This document shows positions 1-9,800 of a stretch of 64,000 bases of DNA, in pieces (within the stretch, counting starts at the first letter, position 1; each line of letters opens with the position of its first letter). A program made the position numbers and the translations under genes. This stretch comes from Myrica gale (taxonomy: Eukaryota > Streptophyta > Magnoliopsida > Fagales > Myricaceae), in NCBI GenBank assembly GCA_963930655.1, contig OZ005608.1, positions 18,749,271 to 18,813,270 on the forward strand, read 5' to 3'. The notes beneath the pieces were generated by a model, which made no database searches, was not told the DNA's origin, and worked only from the letters and a program-made list of their open reading frames with translations.

Positions 1-362
1 ACTACGCTCATCCAGCAAAGTCACTTGACGAAAGGTTGGTGCTGATATCGTCAGATGTGGACGTGTTGAAGATGGTGACCTGTCATAAGAGTCATAATAC
101 AATTATTTTGTATTTGGTTGGCTTTGGAGATGAAGCTGCCCAACAACAACAACAAAGGAAATGACTTAAACTGCTTGTGGTTAAAAAAAGGGGCACAGAC
201 AAAGCTGATAATGAGAAAGGGAAAGAAGTTGCTGAAGATTACGAAGAACCTTCTGAAAGTCCACAACTAGATTCGTTTTGGGATGAAGTAGTTAGTGGGG
301 AAAAAGATGTCTTTGAGGATCGAGGTGACGGTGCCACTAATGGGTATCATCGTCAAATTAAT
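1..362 (+). pseudogene. MULE-1 transposase, N-terminal part (pseudogene fragment)
   Basis: Reading through stops gives a segment with DVLKMVTCHKS...TIILYLVGFGDEAAQQQQQ. This matches the N-terminal PB1-like region that precedes the DNA-binding domain in plant MULE transposases. It is followed by an acidic linker (to about 360) that resembles the linker in MULE-2. A stop follows the QQQQQ run at about 165, so the reading frame is broken. The fragment ends abruptly at position 362/363, where an LTR beginning TGTTAG starts, so an insertion split the gene. The rest of the transposase resumes at about 2805 in the same orientation. Confidence 0.55.
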
Positions 363-1997
363 TGTTAGCCCAAGGTTGTTTTGTAAACAATCCATAATTG
401 ATTTTGATGGTAACAAAAGTTTCTAAGTTTTGAAGACTTTAGATTTTACATTGTCAATCCACTATTTTCTAAGTCATATTTCAAAGGATGAGGTTATCTC
501 ACAAAAATGTTTCTAAGTGCTTTGAAGATTCTTGAATTTATCTTGACAATCCAAAATTTCTAAAGTATATTTCAAAGATTGAGGTTATTTCTTTAAATTA
601 TTTTTAAGTGCACTTGAACATCATTACATAAGTTGATAATATCAATTTTTCTTATTGTAGGTGTTTAAAGAAAGTTGAAATGGATTGGACACTTTGAAGT
701 TGCTGTTTTTCTCTCCAGTAGTTATATGTGTCGACACATACTGGACATGGTGTCAACACATCGCACTGACTCCAGAATGCTGAATACATGGTGTTGACAC
801 ATACAGAACATGGTGTCGACACATACAAGACATGGTGTCGACATATAGGGACATGGTGTCGACACATTGCACTAACACCCGAGACAAAATTTTCAGAAAA
901 TTTTTTCTATGTGTCAGCACATACCACGAATTTGCAGAAATTCTGGAATGACGCCAGATCGTTCAAATTGATTCAAAATTGTCTCAAATGTCCCCCAACG
1001 GCACTCAATCTTTCCAAGAAGACCCTTAATGACCGTTGAAGACCTAGAAGCTATAAGAAGAAGGAGATGGAGAGAGAGAATACTAAGCTCGATCAAAATC
1101 GCAATATCTAGAGAGAGAACAAGCCAAAAAGCCAAAGAAAATCAATTTGCTGATCTCTTCAAGTCCGAAGCTCTTATTGTCAAATCTCATCCTCTTGCTC
1201 ATCATTGACAACCAAGCCTTCAAAGGAAGAGAGAGATTTCTTGAAGAAGGAACAACACACTTGCAATCAATCCTGCCATAACTTCTAGAGAGAGAAAGCT
1301 TGTTGAAGAAGAGGGAAAACAACACCTACTGAGAGAGGTTGTGCTTCCACCTGCAAAACTTTAGGTTTCCTTCATTAATCTCATCTTATTGCATCTTATT
1401 GAGCTTTATACTTGCTGATTTGGCTTAGAGAGTCATTCCATAGGATTTGAGCATTTCATTGAGTTATTTGGCTAAGAGAGCTATTCACCTATGTACTCAT
1501 TCTTTGTATAACTTTTGAGTGTTGTGTGAACACTTGTTGAGTGTTGGGAAAACACTTGGTCTTACTTGTGAGAGTAGAAGAAATCCTCTAGGTTGTGAAG
1601 ATTTGTAAAAGTTTAAGCGTGAGCTTTGAAAACGCTTTGTAACGGTTCCTTAGCACCCCGGAAGCTAAGGTGTACTTGCTATTCGAATAGTGGAGGAAGC
1701 CCAAGGAAGTCAATAGCCTTGGGGGTGGACGTACGCAAGTGTTGGCCGAACCACCTAAAAATACGGTGTTATCTCTCTAACTCTATCTCACTTATTATTC
1801 GTTTCATATCCGTATTTGTGATGCTTTTATGATTCATGATTCATTACTTATATTTAGCTTATCATCTAATATATTCAGATCTGCATTTTTATCCTTAGAG
1901 AAATAACTTTTTCCAGATCTGTGTTTTAATCGAAAAATGGGCAAGTTTTTGTAAAACCCAATTCACCCCCCCTCTTGGGTTGTTATTTAGACTCACA
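363..1997 (+). repeat. 5' LTR of the SIRE-type Copia element
   Basis: It starts with TGTTAG and ends with ACTCACA just before the primer-binding site, so it has the TG...CA ends expected of an LTR. It is about 1.6 kb. Within it lies an array of TGTCGACACA-like 10-mers (729-920). Downstream are purine-rich stretches and a segment (about 1550-1760) typical of transcribed LTR leader. The only partner in the window is a diverged LTR at 61732, which shares the TGTTAGC start and an early 'TTTTGATG.TAACAA' motif. Confidence 0.65.
729..920 (+). repeat. Array of TGTCGACACA-type palindromic 10-mers in the Copia LTR
   Basis: Copies begin at 729, 752, 791, 813, 835, 857 and 911. Three are the perfect palindrome TGTCGACACA; the others differ by one base (TGTCAACACA, TGTTGACACA, TGTCGACATA, TGTCAGCACA). 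Copies at 791, 813, 835 and 857 are spaced exactly 22 bp, with the linker ending in ACATGG. The array lies in the upstream half of the LTR, where enhancer elements usually sit. It is not coding on either strand. Confidence 0.85.
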
Positions 1998-1999
1998 AT

Positions 2000-2011
2000 T
2001 GGTATCGGAGC
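2000..2011 (+). promoter_or_regulatory. Primer-binding site (initiator tRNA-Met type)
   Basis: TGGTATCGGAGC matches the complement of the initiator tRNA-Met 3' end (TGGTATCAGAGC) at 11 of 12 positions and lies 2 bp after the LTR end. This is the standard minus-strand priming site of Copia elements. Confidence 0.85.
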
Positions 2012-2032
2012 TGAGGTTTAATATCTCTATCT

Positions 2033-2809
2033 ATGACAACCCTTATTAATACCTCATTTGCTGAAGGTCAATCCACAAATAGACCTCCTTTGTTCAATGG
2101 AACTTGTTACAATTATTGGAAGGCTAGGATGAGGATTTACATCCAAGCCGTGGACTATAAACTATGGAGAGTTATCTCAAATGGTCATACATTTCCTAGA
2201 GATAAGGATGGAGAGTTTAAGGATGAAATTGAATGGAATGATGTTGATCTTATACTTATGTCTTTAAATGCTAAAGCTATGTATGTGTTATATTGTGCAC
2301 TTGATTCAAATGAATTTAATCGTGTTTCCGGTTGTGATACCGCGAAACAAATTTGGGATAAACTTCAAGTATCCCGTGAAGGTACGAATCAAATCAAGGA
2401 AAACAAGATTAGCATGCTTGTTCATAATTATGAGCTTTTCAAGATGAAATCCGATGAATCTATCTCATCTATGTTTACTCGCTTTACCGATATTATAAAT
2501 GATCTTAAATCTCTTGGTAAATAATATACTAACATTGAAATGGTGAAAAAGATCCTTAGGTGTCTATCAAAAGCTTAGGAACCCAAGGTCATCGCCATTC
2601 AAGAAGCTAAAGACTTGACAAAGCTTTCTTTGGATGAGCTCATGGGATCTCTCATAACACATGAGATGGATCAAGTAAAGAGGGATGAGGATGAAGGAAA
2701 AGGAAAAAGAGGCATTGCCTTGAAAGCCTCATGCTATAGTGATGAAGAAGTTGCAAACCTATGCTTCATGGCAAAGGAAGATGAAGATGAGGTACAAGAC
2801 TCACATTAA
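2033..2809 (+). pseudogene. gag: Copia gag (degenerate)
   Basis: From the ATG at 2033, 22 bp after the primer-binding site, 163 codons are open. They show the Copia gag (UBN2/DUF4219) pattern: RPPLFNGTCYNYWKARM, then ETIWDxLQ-like KQIWDKLQV, then a helical region with SISSMFTRFTDIINDLKSLGK. Stops occur in the same frame at 2522 (TAA) and 2576 (TAG). After them the frame continues as recognisable gag (VKKILRCL, then SLDELMGSLITHE) up to 2809. No CCHC zinc knuckle or protease is reached before the junction with MULE DNA, so the gene is both interrupted and truncated. Confidence 0.85.
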
Positions 2810-4446
2810 TGAAGATGAAAAACCTATTCAAAGGGAGGAGGGTGTAGAACTTGAGAAAGAGCCCAAGAACAGTCAAGATTTGGTTTCACCATCGGAGGAT
2901 GAGGATGGGGAAGGAACTGTGCAGCAAGAAGTTCATCGCCACAAATTTTCGGAGTTTAAGGAGAAGTTTATGGCCAGCCCATAGTTGGATCTAGGGATGA
3001 AATTTCCCTCAGTTGAAATGTTTAGGGAGGCAGTATGGGAGGTCAATATACATATTGACAAAGATTTGCATTGGGCAAAAAATGACCGAGACAGGGTGAT
3101 AGTGCAATGCAAGCGAGAACACTAAAACTATCGAGTCTACGCCCGCAATGTGAAGAATGAGCTGACATTCTAGATAATTTCTTACGCGGGCGACCACCGG
3201 TGCGCTCGAAACTATAAAAACACCAAAGTGTCTACCAAATGGATATCAACGAAGTACTTGGAGCAGTTCAAGCACAATCCTGAGTGGCCTATTGGTGATC
3301 TAAGGGAAGAGATGAAACGAGCGTGGAAAGTTGACGTTAGTCGGTGCAAGCTGTATAGGGTAAAAAACGTGCAACTACGGAGATATAGGGGATGCATAGT
3401 CAACAGTACGCGAGACTGTGGGACTACTGTGCAACGTTGCGGCATACGAACCTGGGCTCTTGTGTAATATACTTGAAGATTGCTTACAATATATAAGCTG
3501 GACAACACTTTGCATATTCTCTTATACTTGAAGATTGCTTACAATACGAACCCACTTGACATTGCAGGGCCTCATTCCAAGTTTCAATGAAGTCCTTCTT
3601 ACAACTAACCACCGAATTTGCGTATGTCACCTGTACGAAAATTTTAGGGATGAAGGGCATCGTGGATAGTTAGTGAAGGACCATCTCTGGGCAGCAACCT
3701 CAGTATACACAGTTGCTGAATTTCAGAGTGAAATGATGACACTCAAAGCACTGAGTGAAGATGCATTCAATTGGCTGATGAAGGTTGACCCAGCGCTATG
3801 GACAAGGTCCCATTTTCCCTCTTACTCAAAGTCAGATCTCCTCGTGAACAACCTCTCGGAGTGTTTCAACGCCTATATCATGGAGGCACGTGATAAACCC
3901 ATCGTCACAATGATGGAGTGTATTAGAAAGAAGCTAATGCGGAGGTATCAAATGAAGAGGGAATGAATGCAGAGGATAGATCAGAGGCTGTGTCCAGCTA
4001 TCCCAAAGAAGCTTGATAGAAATGGCGTCGAGTCATGTGATTGTATTTCCACATACGCTGGGAATTGGTTATTTGAGGTGGAGCACAAACGAAGATAGTA
4101 CGTTGTAAACCTCAAAGAGAGGACATGCGGATGTAGACGATGGGACCTGATGGGCATACCTTGCGCCCTTGTCATTTCAGCAATATTGTTAGATGAGGGG
4201 AAGCCCAAGAATTATGTTGACAACTACTACATCGTTAAGACATATATGAAGGCATATGAACCTATGATTAACCCAATGCCAAGTAAAGAACAATGGGAGC
4301 GGGTACCACAAGATCCTATTGTACCTCTAGAAGTACGGGTCCAGCCGGGAAGGCCAAAGAAGTTACGGAGGAGGGGCACAAATGAGCCAAAGAGTCATAT
4401 TAGGCTCAGCCGGGTTGGAACTGTCATAAAGTGCTCTAAGATTTGA
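2805..4446 (+). pseudogene. MULE-1 transposase, DNA-binding and SWIM parts, catalytic core deleted
   Basis: Pieces in order are: an acidic linker; a MuDR-type DNA-binding domain (about 2950-3220, KFPSVEMFREAVWE, with stops); a linker (3228-3467); then a jump to the region after the catalytic core (about 3560, LIPSFNEVL). After that come the helical segment with WTRSHFPSYSKSDLLVNNLSE and ARDKPIVTM (3673-3966), a SWIM zinc finger (about 4090-4190, GCRRWDLMGIPCALVIS) and a basic tail ending at 4446. The DDE core, about 150 residues in intact relatives, is absent between about 3470 and 3560. There are several stops and frame changes. A 23-bp repeat (ATACTTGAAGATTGCTTACA plus ATA) at 3470 and 3522 lies in the deleted stretch. 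Confidence 0.8.
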
Positions 4447-4451
4447 ATGTT

Positions 4452-4847
4452 CTACTTCAGGTTTTCGTTCTCCTCCTTTAGGCTTTGTTTATCCTTCTTC
4501 AGGCTTCCAATCTTCTGCTTCTGGCTTTCACTGTCCTTCTTCAAGCTTTTCATGTCCTCCTTCAAGATTTGAATGTTCTTTTGGTCGACATTTAAACGTT
4601 CCTGCCTATCTCGCAAGCGTTTCAACACCATCTTCCCATGTTCACAAATCAGAGGATCAAACCAAGCAAAAAATCCATACTCGCATTTAATCTTATAGTT
4701 TGGACAACTATAAAATCGATATCCAAAATTGTGCTCGGTGTTTGACGTCTTCAAGTAAGTTGTGAATCCGCAGAAACATTGAGGGCCGCTAGAATTTGCC
4801 CCACTGTCTGTAACCGAAGAGTTGGAACCACTATTGGAAGTGGACAT
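4452..4847 (-). CDS. GRF-type zinc-finger and coiled-coil protein carried by MULE-1
   Basis: A single open frame of 131 aa starts at the ATG at 4847; one codon upstream is a GTG, not a better start. After a Ser/Asn-rich N-terminus it shows a GRF zinc finger: CFCG, then TSNTEHNFGYRFYSCPNY, then CEYGFFAWFD. From about residue 75 it is a Lys/Glu-rich coiled coil (LKEDMKSLKKDSESQKQK and on to the end). Its stop is 6 bp from the stop of the transposase on the other strand, so the two genes are convergent. Relatives are annotated in plants as At4g04775-like proteins. The role is unknown; nucleic-acid binding is inferred from the GRF finger. The reading frame is intact here, unlike the transposase. 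Confidence 0.75.
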   Translation of the reverse strand: MSTSNSGSNSSVTDSGANSSGPQCFCGFTTYLKTSNTEHNFGYRFYSCPNYKIKCEYGFFAWFDPLICEHGKMVLKRLRDRQERLNVDQKNIQILKEDMKSLKKDSESQKQKIGSLKKDKQSLKEENENLK

Positions 4848-4937
4848 CACTTAATCTGATAGAACAAAATCCCGAATTAGTAGCAGCACAACACGAAAAT
4901 ATAGAGAAAAACATGGTCAAATCGTGAAACAACACAC

Positions 4938-5729
4938 CAGTGTGCTGCCCCATCACCCCCGATTCTCTAGATCTAAACAACACACCAAAAGAGCAGTGCT
5001 AGCAATGCCTGCAATCTTCAAATAAAAAACTGCCCAAAGCTCCCTACTCCATATCAAAGGGAAAAGATTCGGTCCAAAGAGAAACGATTCAAAGATGTTA
5101 AAAGGAGTGGCTGAGATTTGTTTTGTCAAATCTAAAGGATACAGAGAAAAACGTGAAAGAAAAAGACAGGTTTCTACTTTTCGCGAAACTGAGAAGACGA
5201 ACGCCCATTCTGACATGTTGGCTACTATTCAAGTGTAACGAAAATAAAGATTTCAGACTTAGCCGCATGGGTATATCATTAAACAGATTCGCAACAACAA
5301 TGTCAAGTGAAAATAAGTAAACGAAACACAATAATCTTAAGCATTTTACCGTACCTAATCCGAGAAGAAGCGTTTTACCCTAACTGCCACTCTTGTACGT
5401 GGATTTCAGACAGCGGCAAAGAATCACTCCAGACAGAAGTTGAAGACGAGTAAATGGGGGCATAGGGTCAAAACGCATCGCATCAAAGACTGGTTTTGAT
5501 GTTTAGTTGAAGAGTTATGGCACGGGGGCAATTTGGTAAGTTCGCGTGTTTTAGGTGTCACGTGCTCAGCATGTGTGACGGAAATCGTGAGCTTTAACGC
5601 GAAATTACAGTGAAAAGTCGAATTGTAACGTGCCATGTAATAGATGGGGCCGGGTTGTAACGATTTTTAGTACATGGGGGTATTTGAGATTGACATATAA
5701 GTTTATTGGGGGTTTTTTGTAATTAACCC
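4938..5729. repeat. Right subterminal and terminal region of MULE-1
   Basis: This is non-coding. The outermost 250 bp (about 5480-5729), read inward on the minus strand, have the form of a MULE terminal inverted repeat: GGGTTAATTACAAAAAACCC, then CTCAAATACCCCC, then CAACCCGGCCCC and CCAAATTGCCCCCG. The sequence between it and the GRF gene is probably the promoter and leader of that gene. Confidence 0.6.
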
Positions 5730-5872
5730 TTGATTTTGTTTTGTAAAGTTTGATTTGGAGTTAGTCTTCTTCACTTGAGAGTTTTTCATATGGTATGTTA
5801 TTGCGTAAATAAAATAACTGAAAATAGCTTGGTCTCTAAAGAGAGGCAGTCCACTTCATACACTTATTTATT

Positions 5873-6215
5873 TACGGGGGGAAATATATTTTTCACTTAT
5901 AAATTATTAGGTCTGTGACACATTACACCCTAAGCTACCAGTTTTGACACATTGTATCATTCAACTATCAATGTTATATATTTTACACCCTCATTCTAAC
6001 AATAATACCCTCGAAATTTAATGAATTGACAACGATATCTTCAATATATTCAAAGTGGATCAAAAGTATTATCATCATTTTAGTCTAAAATTTTAGTAGA
6101 TGGTGCATATTATTTAAAATTGGTAATTAGAAGGTGCAATGTCCCAACAAATAGTAGTTTAAGGTGTAAAGTATAAGACCTACCGTAGTTAGTAGATGAA
6201 AAATGTATTTTCCCT
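5873..6215. mobile_element. Mutator-type MITE
   Basis: The ends are inverted repeats: left GGGAAATATATTTTTCA.., right (reverse complement) GGGAAAATACATTTTTCA.. Both continue inward with similar text (AGGTCT.., TTTACACC/ACATTACACC, GACACATTG/GGACATTGCA). No coding capacity is seen. TTATTTATT stands on both sides (5864-5872 and 6216-6224), consistent with a 9-bp Mutator target duplication, but the flank is low complexity. It lies between MULE-1 and the first host gene. Confidence 0.6.
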
Positions 6216-6831
6216 TTATTTATTTTTGTAGATTCTAGAGACACCATTTAAAATGTAACAATGTATTTATTTTTAAAATTTATCAAAATTTTGTATTGGT
6301 GTTAAAAATTAGATAATATTAGAATTGATGAGTAAATGATAAAGTTAAAAATAAAAGTAAAATTTTAAAATATATTTAATTTAAAATTTTAAGTTAGCAA
6401 AGATGTTAAATTGTTATCTCAATTTCCTTTTTGACAGTGCTAACCCGAGTGAGGGAATATTCCCAGATGGGAAGCTGAAAAATATAGAAATTTAATTTAT
6501 TAAAAAAAAAAACTTGAAAGCCAAACAATTAGGAAAGAGACATTATAAACAAAGGAAAGTAGAAACTCAAACTAGCAAGGAGGAAAAATGATCCCCGAGA
6601 CTTCACTCTAAATTTTCCGGGCAAACAAACAGAAAATGCAGTAGAGAGCTCTCATAACCAGAAAGATCAGTCACTACCGTTTCTTCTGGCTTTCCAAACC
6701 CTGCTAGCTCTTTCTCTTCCGCAATCTCCATATCTGACCACCCACTCTTTTTCCTCGTTTATATTGAAAATTTTTCTTAGACGCACAATACTGGACCGGT
6801 GTTCTCTCTAACCCTCAATTGCATACTTCTG

Positions 6832-9800
6832 ATGGGGTTTTTTAAGAGAATAGCGGGATTTCTAGGGTTTGTTAAGGACGATGGCCACGAACCCAAAGAT
6901 GAAGACGACGATAACAACAACAACAACAACCACGGTTCCCATTCTCTGGCCCCCGATCGGGCCCATTTCCAAGAAACCGGGGCTCCCCGTAGAGGCTTTG
7001 GCGTGCCGGTCCAGGTTGTCGTTGACCGGCCCCAGCTCGGCCCGGTCCTTGTTCCCTGTAATCCCGGCGACGGCGGCGTTCAGGTCAATGATTCATTGCT
7101 CTCACCATTTTAATATTCAATTGCCTAGTTTTCTAACTTTGTTTGCTAATTCCGATTTCTTTGTTGGGATAAGTTTAGTTGGTGTACCACTTAGAGTTGT
7201 AAATATAGTACCGTCAGATTAAGTTTTTCTTAGAGGTTTCAGGTGGGTAATACAAAGCAGGAATTCTAGGTAATTCTCTGGCTCTTCGCTTATTGCTCGA
7301 CATGCTGTCTTAATAAGTTTTGTATCCTTTGTTGTTTCATTTTTTCCAACTTTTCAAATTCTGGACGAGCCAAATTTCAACGAATTGGCGGTAAAGGGAT
7401 TGAAGGTTGACGGTTATTTTTGTGTTTCAATTGTTGCCTTATGAAAATGAACAAAGGTTGACTGAGTGCCTTATTCAGTTATCAAGGCTTGTCATCACTG
7501 AACAACCTGGTAAATGATTTTGACTATAATATGCGGGTTTGTAATTAATAGTCCATATTGCGGACCACTGGCAGGAAAGGAAACACATAAAGGAAGTAAC
7601 TTTAGTTATGTCTGCATAAATGATCATCCCATCGTTATGCATTAAGTATTCCTCCTCTAAAAGAAGAAACCTCTAGCTAAGAAGTGAGAATTGATGGTGC
7701 ATTTATGAATTTCTAATAGAGTACATTGATGAGTTCCTCACTATATCCAGTACAGATGATGGAGTATGAATTATAAAAAAAGGAAGAGAACTGTTAAAAA
7801 CGACTATATTCTTGTGTTTTATTTTCCCAGGAAAACATATGTTTTTGTAGACATGACCAGAGTGTTTCATATAATATGCATTAGTGGTTGCTCTTATGGC
7901 CTTCAGTTGATGACTGCTCCTCCATTATTTCATATAATATGCATTTTTTTGCTCTTAATAGCTTAGTCTTAACGGTTTTAGCCCCTCTATCTATCTTCTT
8001 TTGATTGCATTCTTGGTTAAACTTCAGGCTGCTTATTTTATATGCATTCAATGTACACTGGATTCATTGCTTAATTAGGAGACACAGTTCTTGATGATAA
8101 AAATTACTGGAATACTTGCATCATGCACATACCTGGACATTTTATACTGCAGGCGTGCTTTAACTGCGGATTCTAAATGGTCCAGCGTTTTGTATATTAA
8201 ACTAGTTTTGATCAGCATGAAATATTTGGAAAAACAGAATAATTCCTATGACGATGTAATGGTACAATTGAAAAATAATCCTAGTAGGACACTCCTTCAC
8301 CCTGTTTAGGGATTAAAAGCCACATTTTATCCTGGCAATCCTGACTTGCCTTTAGAGAGTAGAGACCCTCTCATCACGATGTAGGCTAGGTAACATACTT
8401 TGCTTACTAGATGCTAAGGTGGAATGTCATTTACTGTATCTCTCTTGAGCACCAATGATCATTTCTACAAACAGAAAGCCCGAATTAGGATTGTTGTTAT
8501 GTTATGTATCCCCATTTTGGAAAAAATGAAACAAGCATGGGAAAATATCTAATACTTTCATAATCCGGTGCTGATCCAAACAGGGTTGAAAAAAATGAGT
8601 TAAATCCTCTGTGCACTCAAAATAGCCAATTTAACTCACCATGGCTATGTTGTGTTATTCTGAGCTGCTGGTGACAAATATTTAGAAATAACGTGTTGGA
8701 GGGGTGAAATTGGTGCGACCTTGATAACAGCAACTTTCTAAGTTTTGACTAATCAATGTCTTAGTCAAGCTGATACCTTGAAATTACAGCCAGAATTGAG
8801 TTGTTGGCAAAGACTTGCAGTTTTGTTCTCATACTATTTTGTGTTTTCTTGTTCTTTCTTTTAACTCATTAGTCAGGTAATGTGTGGAAAGTAAAAAGTT
8901 GCCATCATAAGCAGTTGTTGCAGATCTTGGATTAACTTCAAATTGTATTAGTTTTCTGATCACATATGTGTGGGGTGTTTGACCTAATCCCCTAGCTCAT
9001 CCTAGAGCCAATTATACTGTGCCAAACATGTCAATTAGAAATTTGTTGTCTGATATGTACCAAATCTGCATTATTTTGAGTTAAAGTGGCTTTGTTTACC
9101 TTTATCACTTTTTAGAGATATTGGAGAATCCTATGTTTCAAGCACTTATAACCAATAGCTTTATGTTTGATAGTTTTGGGACCCCATGTCATTGTTCTAT
9201 TAATCAGCTCACTTCCATCTCATATCCTTAGAATTTTTATGGCTCAGCCTATCAAAACAACAATTTGATGACTTAATTGGTTGGAGCCTACCAATCATGT
9301 TAACCGCTTTGATTTACATTTTCTTGGTCAAAACAATTGATATCGGAGGCCATAAAGCATGTAAATTCCATTAGAGTTTTTAACAACAGAACAACTGGAT
9401 GTGACGTATATGATGAGGGCTGGTGAAGCTCATATATTCTCATCTGAGCAAATTGATAGATTGGTGGCACCTATTAGCGTTGCCAACTTGGTGGTGGATA
9501 TCTCTTTTCTGTCGTTCAATCTGCATTCTCAGGCTGCCAATGTTGAGTCCCGGGGACAAGTTTCTGTGCTCTTCTTTTCTTCATCACACGCTCCTAAATC
9601 TGTCTCATTTCAATTGAATGCAAGGTTGAACTCAGGCTTTCGTAATTGGTTTATTTCCTATGGTTTTTCAAAGTTTCTGACCCTTGTGATTCATCGTAGT
9701 CTACTGTTTTTGCATTCGTCTTGTGGGAATTGATCAGTTTTTTTTGTTGACGTATATCTGAGGTTTGTGATGTACGTATCTCTCACCATATGATCTGTCA

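Larger units (their letters stand above)
363..2800 (+). mobile_element. Truncated SIRE/Maximus-type Copia retrotransposon inserted in MULE-1
   Basis: In order it has a 5' LTR (363-1997), a primer-binding site for initiator tRNA-Met (2000-2011), and a gag reading frame starting at 2033. It lacks protease, integrase, reverse transcriptase and a 3' LTR. After gag the sequence changes to MULE transposase DNA, so a deletion removed the 3' part of the element while leaving the MULE nearly colinear. The LTR end contains CAATTCACCCCCCCTCTTG, a feature familiar from SIRE-type LTRs. Lineage assignment is from memory of the family and not from a search. Confidence 0.75.
1..5729 (+). mobile_element. MULE-1: Mutator-like element, left end outside the window, interrupted by a Copia fragment
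   Basis: The segment holds the N-terminal part of a plant MULE transposase (1-362), a nested Copia fragment (about 363-2800), the rest of the transposase (about 2805-4446) and a convergent GRF zinc-finger gene (4452-4847). It ends in a typical MULE terminus: read from the right, the sequence begins GGGTTAATTACAAAAAACCC, followed by runs of C typical of MULE inverted repeats. The matching left terminus lies beyond position 1, so no target duplication can be tested. The parts are colinear with MULE-2 in this window, and both share the motif ARDKPIVTM in the transposase. The element is dead: the transposase has several stops and lacks the catalytic core. Confidence 0.75.

Noticed and set aside
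788..1039. Open frame over the palindromic array
   Set aside because: The frame only reflects the repeat (CRHIGTWCRHI pattern); the opposite frame is open as well.
9401..9733. 110-codon open frame in the intron of the 161-aa gene
   Set aside because: There is no recognisable domain, it lies within a GT-AG intron, and no splice-consistent exon was found.
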